Shown in pieces: positions 26,249-34,590 of a stretch of 64,000 nucleotides of DNA. The position numbers were made by a program, and so were the translations under genes. Origin of the DNA: UBA10649 sp965227045 (lineage in GTDB: Bacteria; Actinomycetota; Actinomycetes; S36-B12). The stretch's first letter is position 1; every line of letters begins with the position of its first letter. The notes under the pieces were generated by a model that saw only the letters and a list, made by a program, of their open reading frames with translations, had not been told where the DNA came from and made no database searches. Location: contig OZ245718.1 of NCBI GenBank assembly GCA_965227045.1, positions 1,922,001-1,986,000 of the forward strand, written 5' to 3'.

Positions 26249-27765
26249 TGCGAACTCCCCTCCATGACAAGCCCGAGCACGTCGGACTCGTCGATCTCCT
26301 GTGCAGGACCGTCGTGAACGACGACGCCGTCGCGCAGCACCAGCACGCGATCAGACAGCCCGAGAACCTCGGGCACTTCGCTGCTGACGAGGATGACCGC
26401 GACACCGGAGTCGGCGAGTTGGCGGACGAGCGCGTACAACTCGCTCCGCGCACCCACGTCGACACCCCGGGTGGGTTCGTCAAGCAGGAGGACGCGGCAG
26501 CCCTTCATCAGCCAGCGCGCGAGGACGACCTTTTGTTGGTTGCCACCGGAGAACGTCCGCACATCACGCTCCGGGTCTGCCGGGCGGACGTCGAGCGCGG
26601 CAATCTGCGCACGCGTTGCGCGAGACTCGCTGCGGTTGCGGAGGAAGGGCCCGGTCGCGAACTTGCGCAGCGAGGCGAGGGTCACGTTGCTCGTGACGGT
26701 CTGGTCGAGGAGGAGGGCCTGGCTCTTGCGCTCCTCCGGACACAGCCCGACTCCGGATGCAACGCTGGCGGCAACCGATCCGGCCCGCATCGCCTTGCCG
26801 TCGATCCTGACCTCGCCTGAGTCGGACTTGCGTGCTCCGTACACGGTCTCGAGAACCTCGGACCGGCCCGATCCCACGAGGCCGGCCAGCCCGACGACCT
26901 CGCCCGCGTGCACCTGGAAGCTGACATCGGTGAATTCGCCGGTGCGTGACAGGCCGGAGACCTCGACCATGGGAGCGCCCGTGAACTTCTCGCCGCTGCG
27001 CGGCGGGAAGACGAACTCGATACTGCGGCCGGTCATGAGCCTGATGACATCGACGGTCGCCGTAGTCTTCGCGGGCAAGCCGGTCGCAACAGTGCGGCCG
27101 TCCTTCAGGACCGTCACGCGGTCACCGATCGCACGGATCTCGTCGAGCCGATGGGAGATGTAGATGACCGCGACTCCCTCGGAGGTGAGATCACGGATGA
27201 CGCCGAACAACCTGTTGACCTCACCTTGGTCAAGCACCGCGGAGGGCTCGTCCATGACGATCAACTTCACGTCCTGCGAGAGCGCGCGAGCCATGCTCAC
27301 TATCTGCTTGACCGCGGCGGGCAGATTTCCGACGACTGCGTCGGTTCGGATCTCCGGGTGACCCAGCCGGGCGAGCAGGGCTGCTGCGGTGGCGCGCTCG
27401 ACGCGCCGCCGATCGAAGCCGAAGGTGTGGGGCTGCCTGCCCAGGCTGATGTTCTGAGCAACCGTCAGGTCATCGACCAGGTCCAGTTCCTGATAGATCG
27501 TGGCGATTCCCAGCCGCATTGCGGCCGTGGGGTCTACCAGGCGCACGATCTCGCCGTTCCACGTGATCGTGCCCTCGTCGGGCTGATGAGCACCGGCCAG
27601 CACCTTGATGAGCGTCGACTTCCCGGCACCGTTCTGGCCGAGCAGGCAGTGGACCTCACCTCGACGAACGTCGAGGTCGACCCCGTCCAGCGCCCGCACC
27701 CCGGGGAACACCTTGACGATGCCGGACATGTCCAACAGGACAGTCTCCGACTCGGGATCGGGCAT
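26245..27765 (-). CDS. sugar ABC transporter ATP-binding protein (RbsA/XylG type, duplicated ATPase)
   Basis: 506 aa, two ABC domains. First: Walker A GQNGAGKSTLIKVLAGA, Walker B LIVMDEPSAVLD. Second: degenerate Walker A-like GLVGSGRSEVLE, signature FSGGNQQKVVLARWL, Walker B VLLLDEPTRGVDVG. This asymmetry is normal for CUT2 sugar ATPases. ATG 27765 has GAGGTGAG just upstream; a longer open frame reaches into the promoter and is rejected. First gene of the six-gene sugar operon. Confidence 0.94.
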   Translation of the reverse strand: MPDPESETVLLDMSGIVKVFPGVRALDGVDLDVRRGEVHCLLGQNGAGKSTLIKVLAGAHQPDEGTITWNGEIVRLVDPTAAMRLGIATIYQELDLVDDLTVAQNISLGRQPHTFGFDRRRVERATAAALLARLGHPEIRTDAVVGNLPAAVKQIVSMARALSQDVKLIVMDEPSAVLDQGEVNRLFGVIRDLTSEGVAVIYISHRLDEIRAIGDRVTVLKDGRTVATGLPAKTTATVDVIRLMTGRSIEFVFPPRSGEKFTGAPMVEVSGLSRTGEFTDVSFQVHAGEVVGLAGLVGSGRSEVLETVYGARKSDSGEVRIDGKAMRAGSVAASVASGVGLCPEERKSQALLLDQTVTSNVTLASLRKFATGPFLRNRSESRATRAQIAALDVRPADPERDVRTFSGGNQQKVVLARWLMKGCRVLLLDEPTRGVDVGARSELYALVRQLADSGVAVILVSSEVPEVLGLSDRVLVLRDGVVVHDGPAQEIDESDVLGLVMEGSSQ

Positions 27766-27817
27766 TCTCACCTCGTTTCCTGCCAAAAATGTGACCCAGG
27801 ACTCAGTCGAGTGCATT

Positions 27818-27861
27818 CTTATGCATGCTTTGTACATAAGGCAACCGATTTGGAGCAAATC
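27818..27861. promoter_or_regulatory. two inverted repeats in the divergent sugar-operon/ROK promoter region
   Basis: CTTATG (27818) and CATAAG (to 27840) are separated by 11 nt, followed at 27847 by GATTT-GGAGC-AAATC. The stretch is markedly AT-rich and lies between the ATPase start and the ROK gene. Long-spaced AT-rich dyads are typical of ROK/XylR-family operators. The bases actually bound are not known. Confidence 0.45.
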
Positions 27862-27955
27862 TCGGTCCTTTTCGATAACAAATGCGTAACCTCGGTGACC
27901 TAAGATGCCGACGGCGCGAACGGGCACCTGCCGCGCGAAGGGCGAAGGGAGCGCA

Positions 27956-29230
27956 GTGACTGGGCTCGGCTCGACCGCTGATTACCTCGTCCCGGTCCTG
28001 GATCTCATCCGCTTCGGCCGTGCGAACACTCGCCCCGACCTCAGCCGGGTCACGGGCCTGGGACGGACCGTCGTCGCCCAGCGTGTCTCCGCGCTGATCG
28101 ACTCGGGCCTGGTCACCGAGGGTTCCCTGGCTGGATCCACCGGGGGACGCCCGTCACGGAGCCTGGAGTTCAACTCCTCGGCCGGGTCGGTGCTGGTTGC
28201 GGAGCTGGGCGCAACGGCCATCAATGCTGCGATCACCGATCTTGCCGGCAACATTCTCGTTCGGCATCACGACGACATCGACATCGCTGAGGGACCCGAT
28301 GTCGTGCTCGGCACTGTCGAGCGGATCTTCGACTCACTGCTGTCCCAGCACGAGACGTCACAGATCTGGGGCGTCGGCATCGGCCTTCCAGGCCCGGTGG
28401 AGTTCCGCATCGGCACTCCGACCTCGCCCCCGATCATGCCGGGATGGGACAGGTATCCAGTCCGCATCCGCATGTCGCAGTACTTCGATGCACCGACGTG
28501 GATCGACAACGACGTCAACATGCTGGCGATCGGCGAACTCCGGCGCGGGCTCGCCGTCGGCGTCTCCGACGCGATCTTCGTCAAGATCGGCACCGGCATA
28601 GGAGCAGGTCTCATCTCGGACGGACGCCTGCATCGCGGTGCGCAGGGTGCGGCCGGAGACATCGGGCATGTGTCCATCACTGACAACACCGACCAGGTCT
28701 GTCGATGCGGAAAGGTGGGTTGCCTCGAAGCCATGGCTGGTGGGCAGGCGATCGCCCTGCAAGGGCTCGACGCCGCCCGGTCCCAGGCCAGTCCTTATCT
28801 ATCCCGGTGGCTGGCTGATGGCCATGCCATCACCGCGAAGGATGTGGCGACCGCGGCGGTGCATGGTGATCGCGAGGCCAACGACATCCTCAATCGAGCG
28901 GGGCGCCTGATCGGCGAGACGATCGCGGCAATGGTGAACTTCTACAATCCGTCCCTCGTCATCATCGGAGGCGGTGTCTCCAATGCGGGAGACACGTTCT
29001 TGGCGTCGATCCGGCAGAGTGTCTACGAGCGATCCCTCCCCCTGGCCACCCGGGACCTTCGAATCTCCCGTTCCGAACTCGGTGACCTGGCCGGTATCTA
29101 CGGCTCCGCCGCACTCGTGTGCGACCAGCTGATGTCGCGGCAGCTGCTTCCGCATTGGATCGAGCGAGGACATACCGACGGCATGCCCGAGCTTCCGCTA
29201 CTTGGCTCCCCCACTGGACGCGATCGATGA
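27956..29230 (+). CDS. ROK family transcriptional repressor
   Basis: About 424 aa from GTG 27956, which is preceded by GAAGGGAG; an upstream in-frame ATG at 27905 lacks a ribosome site. N-terminal winged helix (RPDLSRVTGLGRTVVAQRVSAL), then a ROK sugar-kinase-like domain with WGVGIGLPGPVEF, DNDVNMLAIGE, GTGIGAGLI and the zinc motif CRCGKVGCLEA. Divergent from the sugar operon, which it probably represses until the imported sugar or its product binds. Its stop overlaps the ATG of the antiporter (ATGA). Confidence 0.9.
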   Translation: MTGLGSTADYLVPVLDLIRFGRANTRPDLSRVTGLGRTVVAQRVSALIDSGLVTEGSLAGSTGGRPSRSLEFNSSAGSVLVAELGATAINAAITDLAGNILVRHHDDIDIAEGPDVVLGTVERIFDSLLSQHETSQIWGVGIGLPGPVEFRIGTPTSPPIMPGWDRYPVRIRMSQYFDAPTWIDNDVNMLAIGELRRGLAVGVSDAIFVKIGTGIGAGLISDGRLHRGAQGAAGDIGHVSITDNTDQVCRCGKVGCLEAMAGGQAIALQGLDAARSQASPYLSRWLADGHAITAKDVATAAVHGDREANDILNRAGRLIGETIAAMVNFYNPSLVIIGGGVSNAGDTFLASIRQSVYERSLPLATRDLRISRSELGDLAGIYGSAALVCDQLMSRQLLPHWIERGHTDGMPELPLLGSPTGRDR

Positions 29231-31110
29231 GCGCGCTGAGACGCCTCAAGTCACGGCCGACGCAGTCCGAGGCAACGCGCCGAGCGTTGCTCTCGCAGCT
29301 GTCCGCTCCCCTTCGCGAGTTCCTGCGAACCGAGTCCGGCAGCGCAGGGCTGCTCCTTGCCGCGGCGATCCTGGCCCTCCTCTGGGCGAACTCGCCATGG
29401 TCCACCAGCTACTTCGAACTGTGGTCCACTCACATCTCCCTCGACGTCGGCTCGATGCACCTGTCGACTTCTCTCGGCCACGTCGTCAGCGACGGACTCA
29501 TGGCCCTGTTCTTCCTGGTCATCGGCCTGGAGGTCCGCCGCGAGTTCTCGATGGGCGAACTCACCGACCGACGACGGGCGATCATCCCGCTGGTCGCGGG
29601 CGTCGTCGGCATGCTCATTCCCGCGCTGCTCTACCTGTCCCTCAATCACTCAGGCCCGGCCGCCAGCGGCTGGGGAATCGTCATCGGTACCGACACCGCG
29701 TTCCTGCTCGGCGCGCTGGCGCTAATCGGTCCGCGGTTCTCGACGCAACTGCGGATCTTCCTGCTCACCCTCACGGTGATCGACGACATCGTCGCGGTAA
29801 GCGTCATCGGCATTGCCTACTCAGGTGCGCTGCAGGTAGGACCACTTGTCGTCATGGTGATCGCGGCGATTGCACTTGCGCTGCTCAGCCGATCGGGCGC
29901 GTGGCGGGCCTGGCCGTATGTCGCTCTCCTGCTCATCCTGTGGGCCGCGACGGTGGGCGCCGGACTCCACGCGGCGATCGCCGGGATGCTCGGTGGCCTA
30001 CTGATTGCCGCCCGCGAGCCCAAGCGCGAAGCGGTCGAGGGCGCTGCGACGCGATTCCGCGCGTTCCGCCAGTCGCCGATGGCCAGCGTGAGCCAGACCG
30101 CGAAGCGTGGCCTGCAGCAGGCCATCTCCGTCAACGAGAGATTCATGGTCAGCCTCCACCCGTGGACCAGTTTCGTGATCGTCCCCCTGTTCGCCCTGGC
30201 CAATGCCGGCGTCGATCTGCGCGATGGAGTTCTGTCGAATGCCCTGACGAGCCCGCTCACGTGGGGCGTCGCCCTTGGCCTCGTCGGCGGCAAGTTCATC
30301 GGAATCTCGGCTGGCACCTGGATCGGCGTGCGCTTAGGCATCGGCCGCCTGCCGCAGGGGGTCGCCGGCAGTCACATCCTCGGTGGGGCGGCGCTGTCGG
30401 GCATCGGGTTCACCGTCTCCCTGCTCATCATCGGCTTGGCGTTCGACGACAAGACGATGCGCGACCAGGCGATCGTGGGTGTGCTGATCGCGCTCGTGCT
30501 CGCCACCCTGCTCGGCTGGCTCATCTTCTGGTTCGCCGCGACCTTCCGCGGAGAGCGAGATGCGGACCTGCCGCGCTTCCTTGACCGTCCGGTGGACCCG
30601 GCGGTCGATCACATTCGCGGGCCGGTCGACGCGCCGATGACGCTCGTCGAGTACGGCGACTTCGAGTGCCCGTTCTGCGCCAAGGCGACCGGTGCGGCCC
30701 GCGAACTACGGGTGCGGTTCGGCGACGACCTGCGGTACGTGTTCAGGCATCTTCCGCTCGCCGACGTGCACCCGCACGCCGAACTGGCGGCGCGCGCGGC
30801 CGTGGCCGCCGACAAGCAGGGGCGCTTCTGGGACATGCACGATGCGCTGTTCGCACACCAAGATGAGCTCGAGCTTGCCGACCTCATCACTCGCGCTGCC
30901 GATCTCGACCTCGACATGGAGCGGTTCCTTCACGATCTCGACTCGGCCGAGACCGTGTGGCGGGTTCGCAGCGACGTCGCCAGTGCCGAGGCGAGTGGGG
31001 CGCGCGGAACGCCAACTTTCTTCGTCGGCGACAAGCGGCACACCGGTCCGCACGATGCGGAGAGCCTTGCAGCAGAACTCGAGGCAAGCCGGGCGACTAC
31101 TCCGGGATAA
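29227..31110 (+). CDS. nhaA: Na+/H+ antiporter NhaA fused to a C-terminal DsbA-like thioredoxin domain
   Basis: 627 aa. Residues 1-~455 are NhaA: LMALFFLVIGLEVRREF, GTDTAFLLGALALIG, LTLTVIDDIVAVSVIGIAYS (the paired Asp ion-binding site), FVIVPLFALANAGVDL, GAALSGIGFTVSLLIIGLAF. Residues ~460-627 are a DsbA/thioredoxin-4 fold with YGDFECPFCAKA (CPFC at 481-484) and the cis-Pro in RGTPTFFVG (P596). The fusion occurs in other actinobacterial NhaA proteins. Antiporter at the membrane; the side and redox role of the thioredoxin part are unclear. Its start is coupled to the ROK stop. Confidence 0.93.
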   Translation: MSALRRLKSRPTQSEATRRALLSQLSAPLREFLRTESGSAGLLLAAAILALLWANSPWSTSYFELWSTHISLDVGSMHLSTSLGHVVSDGLMALFFLVIGLEVRREFSMGELTDRRRAIIPLVAGVVGMLIPALLYLSLNHSGPAASGWGIVIGTDTAFLLGALALIGPRFSTQLRIFLLTLTVIDDIVAVSVIGIAYSGALQVGPLVVMVIAAIALALLSRSGAWRAWPYVALLLILWAATVGAGLHAAIAGMLGGLLIAAREPKREAVEGAATRFRAFRQSPMASVSQTAKRGLQQAISVNERFMVSLHPWTSFVIVPLFALANAGVDLRDGVLSNALTSPLTWGVALGLVGGKFIGISAGTWIGVRLGIGRLPQGVAGSHILGGAALSGIGFTVSLLIIGLAFDDKTMRDQAIVGVLIALVLATLLGWLIFWFAATFRGERDADLPRFLDRPVDPAVDHIRGPVDAPMTLVEYGDFECPFCAKATGAARELRVRFGDDLRYVFRHLPLADVHPHAELAARAAVAADKQGRFWDMHDALFAHQDELELADLITRAADLDLDMERFLHDLDSAETVWRVRSDVASAEASGARGTPTFFVGDKRHTGPHDAESLAAELEASRATTPG

Positions 31111-31672
31111 GTGCCTCAGCGATAGCCCTGGCAGTCTTCGCAGCGCGGGGATCACGGTCCATGCGACCACCGACCGCCGCGCCGTCGAACAGCAGCACGA
31201 CGACGCCCGCGACATAGTCGGGGTCGGGAACCGAGGCCTCAACCGCGAGCTGGCGGAAGAACTCTCGACGGCCCGCGCGCGCGACGTCGGAGGCCTGCTC
31301 GACCACGCCGCCGGGCTGCGCTTCCGCGCTCGCGTTCACGAAGGCGCAGCCGCGGTACCCGGGCTTCGCCGTGGACTCGCCCAGCACGTCGAACACCCCA
31401 AGGAGCCGGTCCCGCGGGTTGTCGAATCGCTCAAGGCCGGCGACCATCCGCTCCCGCCATGCCGCCTGCCGCACGCCGAGGTAGGCGCGCACCAGCTCGT
31501 CCTTGCTGCCGAACGTGGAGTACAGCGTGGCCTTCGCGACGTCGGCTCGCTCGATGATCCGGTCGATGCCCACGCTGTGGATGCCCTCGTCATAGAACAG
31601 GTCGTCGGCAGCCTGAAGCAGGCGCTCGCGTGCCGACGGCCGAGCTGTCGGCGGGGCTGCGGTCGGGGACAT
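31097..31672 (-). CDS. TetR family transcriptional repressor
   Basis: 191 aa. HTH in the first 60 residues: ARERLLQAADDLFYDEGIHSVGIDRIIERADVAKATLYSTFGSKDELVRAYL. The C-terminal ligand domain carries GCAFVNASAEA, as in the YcdC/AcrR-like TetR_C subgroup. Divergent from an MFS transporter with two matching operators between them, so it should repress the transporter and itself. Its stop overlaps the nhaA 3' end by 14 nt. Confidence 0.92.
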   Translation of the reverse strand: MSPTAAPPTARPSARERLLQAADDLFYDEGIHSVGIDRIIERADVAKATLYSTFGSKDELVRAYLGVRQAAWRERMVAGLERFDNPRDRLLGVFDVLGESTAKPGYRGCAFVNASAEAQPGGVVEQASDVARAGRREFFRQLAVEASVPDPDYVAGVVVLLFDGAAVGGRMDRDPRAAKTARAIAEALIPE

Positions 31673-31675
31673 GGT

Positions 31676-31728
31676 TTGACAATAACAGACAGGTCTGTCT
31701 AGTGTCACCAGATCAGACAGACCTGTCT
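31676..31728 (+). promoter_or_regulatory. MFS promoter with two TetR-type operators
   Basis: TTGACA (31676-31681) and TAGTGT (31700-31705) are spaced 18 nt and form a near-consensus promoter for the MFS gene. Operator 1, AGACAG-GT-CTGTCT (31687-31700), fills the spacer. Operator 2, AGACAG-AC-CTGTCT (31715-31728), is its exact reverse complement centred 28 bp downstream. Repressor on either site would block initiation or clearance. Confidence 0.8.
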
Positions 31729-31749
31729 AGTCGGATTTCTGGAGCAGTC

Positions 31750-32994
31750 ATGAGTGTCGAGATCAGCGAGCACACCGAGGCCACCACGTCAGCACAGGCC
31801 CGCCCGCGCTGGCGACTGCCGCACACCGCGGCGTTCGCACTTCAGGTGTCGATGCTCCTCGTCTTCCTCGCTGCGTCGATGGCGCCGACTCCGCTTTATG
31901 CGACGTACCAGGCGCAATGGGGATTCACCCCGACGGTGACGACTGAGATCTTCGCCGTCTACGCGCTTGCGGTTCTCGCGACGCTCCTGACCGTCGGCGG
32001 ACTCTCCGACCATGTCGGGCGTCGCCCAGTGCTCATCGCAGCTGTCGTCGCCCAGGTTGCCGCGCTCGTGGTCTTTCTGACTGCCACTGGAGTCGCGTCG
32101 CTGATGATCGCGCGCGTACTCCAGGGGGTGGCTGCCGGTGCCGCACTCGGCGCGTTGGGCGCTGGGCTCCTGGATCTGGACAAGGTGAAGGGAACCGTCG
32201 CCAATGGCGTCGGTGCGATGGCGGGCACCGCGATCGGCGCGCTGATCGCCGGCGTGTTCGTCCAGCTCCTGCCGGCACCCACGCATCTGGTCTACGTCCT
32301 CCTCCTCGCGATCATCATTGCGCAGGGAGTCGGAGTGCTGCTGATGAGGGAGACCGCCTCGCCTCGACCAGGTGCGCTTGCATCGCTCTGGCCGCGACTT
32401 GGGGTGCCGGGCAGAGCACGCGCCGCATTCCTCATCGGGGTTCCCGTCTTTGTCGCGACCTGGTCCCTCACCGGGCTGTACGGCGCGCTCGGCCCCGCGC
32501 TGACGCGTCAGGTTGCCGGCTCATCTTCGGCGATCCTCGGTGGACTGTCGCTCTTCATCCTCGCCGGCGCGGGATCGGTGACCGTTCTCGTCACTCGCAA
32601 CGGCGATGCCAGAAGGCTGCAGGTGTGGGGAGCGTTCGCCCTGATCGCGGGCGTGGGTATAACCCAAGTCGCACTGGTCGCCTCCTCCGTATTCGTCTTG
32701 TTCCTGGGAACTGCCATTGCCGGCGTGGGATTCGGCACCGCGTTCCAGGGCGCGCTCCGGACGGTTCTTCCCCTGGCAGAGGTGCATGAGCGCGCAGGAC
32801 TGCTGTCGACGATCTTCGTGGTCTGCTACCTGTCGATGGGTATTCCGGCGGTCATCGCCGGCGTACTCGTCACCCGCGGGGACCTCGTCACCACCGCGCA
32901 CGAGTACGGGTTCGTCGTCATGGCCCTTGCCACCGTCCCGTTGATCGCCATGCTCGCGCGCGGCTCCTCTGCACGGCGACGCGTCACTGCCTAG
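31750..32994 (+). CDS. MFS transporter (drug efflux type)
   Basis: 414 aa, 12 predicted helices. The A-motif appears as GGLSDHVGRRPVLIAA between helices 2 and 3, and the helix-4 motif as IARVLQGVAAGAALGALGAGLLD. GGAG lies 5 nt before the ATG. Controlled by the divergent TetR repressor. Likely exports a toxic compound that also is the TetR ligand. The stop forms a CTAG shared with the next, convergent gene. Confidence 0.9.
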   Translation: MSVEISEHTEATTSAQARPRWRLPHTAAFALQVSMLLVFLAASMAPTPLYATYQAQWGFTPTVTTEIFAVYALAVLATLLTVGGLSDHVGRRPVLIAAVVAQVAALVVFLTATGVASLMIARVLQGVAAGAALGALGAGLLDLDKVKGTVANGVGAMAGTAIGALIAGVFVQLLPAPTHLVYVLLLAIIIAQGVGVLLMRETASPRPGALASLWPRLGVPGRARAAFLIGVPVFVATWSLTGLYGALGPALTRQVAGSSSAILGGLSLFILAGAGSVTVLVTRNGDARRLQVWGAFALIAGVGITQVALVASSVFVLFLGTAIAGVGFGTAFQGALRTVLPLAEVHERAGLLSTIFVVCYLSMGIPAVIAGVLVTRGDLVTTAHEYGFVVMALATVPLIAMLARGSSARRRVTA

Positions 32995-33404
32995 ACCCGC
33001 AGTTCCTTTCGCCACACCAGCTTCAGTCCCGACCAGTCGTTGTCGATCGCGGCTACCTTGACGTCGACGAGGCCCAGCGGAAGTGCGCGCTCGCGGATCA
33101 AGTTCTCGTTCACGTCGCTGACGTGTCCGGCGGCCTTCCGTGGCCAGGCAATCCAGACAGAGCCCGCCGGAAAGATGCGTGCGCCCCAGGTCGGCAGCGC
33201 GTCGAAGTGCTCGGGCCGGGCCACGAACGCAAGGAGGACGTCGACCGCGGACTTCGCGCGATCCCCCCGAATGTCGACGGAGTCCGGCAACTCCTCGGCG
33301 AATGTCCAGCCCGCCGGCCGGCGCACCACGGCGAGCGTCGTGGCGTGCACGATCCCAAGCTTGCGGAGCTGCGGGGTTCCCGAGTAGCCGGCGGTGTCGG
33401 ACAT
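32991..33404 (-). CDS. DUF3052 family protein
   Basis: 137 aa. Contains YSGTPQLRKLGIV near the N-terminus, a WIAWPRKAAG segment and the C-terminal WSGLKLVWRKEL, the hallmarks of this mainly actinobacterial family of unknown function. Start ATG (MSDTAGYSG). It lies 5 nt after the small zinc-ribbon gene, in a possible three-gene unit. Confidence 0.85.
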   Translation of the reverse strand: MSDTAGYSGTPQLRKLGIVHATTLAVVRRPAGWTFAEELPDSVDIRGDRAKSAVDVLLAFVARPEHFDALPTWGARIFPAGSVWIAWPRKAAGHVSDVNENLIRERALPLGLVDVKVAAIDNDWSGLKLVWRKELRV

Positions 33405-33409
33405 GCAGG

Positions 33410-33610
33410 TCACGACCCCGGGCAGTAGATCCGGTTGGTTGTCGGGGTGCGCTCGATCAAGTGATCGTCGAACGGGTTCCCGCACTGGGGGCACAGCCGC
33501 TGGCCGTGGCCGGAGGTATCGACCGGCTCGGTCTCCATCGGAGAGGAGTCTGCCGGGCCGAGGAAGTACCGCAGGGTGCGGATGAATCGATTCTGCGACG
33601 TTGTTGCCAT
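33410..33610 (-). CDS. small zinc-ribbon protein
   Basis: 66 aa. Basic N-terminal half (QNRFIRTLRYFLGPAD) and a C-terminal CPQCGNPFDDH...YCPGS half that could bind one zinc through three Cys and possibly a His. GAGGAG precedes its ATG. Only 8 nt separates it from the reductase gene upstream and 5 nt from the DUF3052 gene. No family recognised; it may be a DNA/RNA- or protein-binding accessory factor. Confidence 0.7.
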   Translation of the reverse strand: MATTSQNRFIRTLRYFLGPADSSPMETEPVDTSGHGQRLCPQCGNPFDDHLIERTPTTNRIYCPGS

Positions 33611-33618
33611 GACGCTCC

Positions 33619-34173
33619 TCAGGTCCGGTAGCTGGCGTACACGACGCCGTTGGCAAATGTCCGATGACCGATCAGCGTCAGATCGAGACGCAGGGCCGGT
33701 GGCATCGCCCGCGTTCCGCCGCCGACAAGCACCGGGGAGATGAAGAAGTTGCACTCGTCGACGAGGCCGGCACGCAGCATCTGGCCGGCAAGCTCGGGCC
33801 CACCCACGCTGAGGTCCGCATCGGCTTCCTTCTTCAGTGTCGCGACGTCGGCGGGGTCAAACACGCGCTCGAGGCGGGTCCTGGCCGTCGCCACCGATTC
33901 GAGCGTCGTCGAGTAGACGACCTTCTGCGCCGCCTGCCAGATCCGGGCGTAGTCGGAGATCACGGGAGGCTGGTCGATGACCATGTCGGTCGACTCCCAC
34001 GCGGACATGACCGCGTACATCCGACGCCCGTACAGATACGTCCCGATCGGGCGCTCGCACTCGTTGACGAACGCGTGCACCTCGTCGTCCGGTGCAGCCC
34101 AGTCGAAGTTGCCGGACTCGTCCGCGGTGAACCCGTCGAGGGACATGATCGACGAGTAGATCAGTTTGGACAC
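33619..34173 (-). CDS. dihydrofolate reductase / RibD-C family protein
   Basis: 184 aa. MSKLIYSSIMSLDGFTADESG and YGRRMYAVMSAWES are the NADPH-binding DHFR-like motifs of the RibD C-terminal family; LSVGGPELAGQMLRAGLVDE is the conserved C-terminal motif. A stand-alone member, more likely a general NADPH reductase than true DHFR. GTG start with GGGAGA upstream. Confidence 0.87.
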   Translation of the reverse strand: MSKLIYSSIMSLDGFTADESGNFDWAAPDDEVHAFVNECERPIGTYLYGRRMYAVMSAWESTDMVIDQPPVISDYARIWQAAQKVVYSTTLESVATARTRLERVFDPADVATLKKEADADLSVGGPELAGQMLRAGLVDECNFFISPVLVGGGTRAMPPALRLDLTLIGHRTFANGVVYASYRT

Positions 34174-34292
34174 GAATGAAGTCTCCCACGCGTGCCCCCG
34201 CCGTCAGCGGGCAGCGCAGGACGGGATGCCACGGTGATCGCGCGGCGCTAGTGTGCGAATGCGACGGGACGTCGTCCGGTTCGCAGGCGCGT

Positions 34293-34322
34293 GTTGGGGG
34301 TAATTCCCCGGCACGACCCAAC
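34293..34322 (+). promoter_or_regulatory. imperfect stem-loop in the leader of the repeat-peptide operon
   Basis: GTTGGG and CCCAAC frame an inner GGGG/CCCC pairing, ending 19 nt before the ATG. It sits in the 168-nt gap between the divergent DHFR-like gene and the operon. Possibly a leader structure, but it could be chance. No promoter hexamers were clear. Confidence 0.3.
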
Positions 34323-34341
34323 ATGACGACAGGAGATGGCA

Positions 34342-34587
34342 ATGAGCGAGGACGAGACCACTCAGCAAGGCCCCGCCGATGGTGGCGCGGGCGTGGGACA
34401 CGACGGTGGAGCAGATGGCGGCGCAGATCATGGCGCGGCTGACGGCGGCGCCGGCACGGGTCACGATGGCGGCGCCGACGGCGGAGCCGATGGCGGCGCT
34501 GACGGCGGAGCCGATGGCGGCGCTGACGGTGGAGCCGATGGCGGCGCTGATGGTGGCGCTGACGGTGGAGCCGACGGCGCCGCATAG
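34342..34587 (+). CDS. Gly-Gly-Ala-Asp repeat protein, candidate modified-peptide precursor
   Basis: 81 aa. The first 12 residues (MSEDETTQQGPA) are ordinary; everything after is Gly, Ala, Asp, with a few His, Val and Thr. A 21-residue unit is duplicated (GAGVGHDGGADGGAD, then GAGTGHDGGADGGAD), and the second copy expands into nine perfect GGAD units (residues 43-78) ending GAA. No Lys, Arg or aromatic residue: an acidic, disordered chain. AGGAG lies 6 nt before ATG 34342; another ATG 6 nt earlier abuts the ribosome site. The oxygenase gene starts 3 nt after its stop, so it opens the operon. A substrate or precursor role is inference from position. Other explanations are a low-complexity linker-like protein or metal binder. 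Similar poorly characterised repeat proteins may exist elsewhere in actinobacteria. Confidence 0.75.
   Translation: MSEDETTQQGPADGGAGVGHDGGADGGADHGAADGGAGTGHDGGADGGADGGADGGADGGADGGADGGADGGADGGADGAA
34468..34575 (+). repeat. nine tandem 12-nt units encoding GGAD
   Basis: Units alternate between GGCGGAGCCGAT-like and GGCGGCGCTGAC-like versions, giving a 24-nt higher-order period, with synonymous third-base changes. Each unit is in frame, so slippage would add or remove GGAD without breaking the gene. Confidence 0.9.
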
Positions 34588-34590
34588 CCC

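Noticed and set aside
27766..27927. Upstream extension of the sugar ATPase frame
   Set aside because: It crosses the AT-rich promoter region; GAGGTGAG precedes ATG 27765 and the family starts there.
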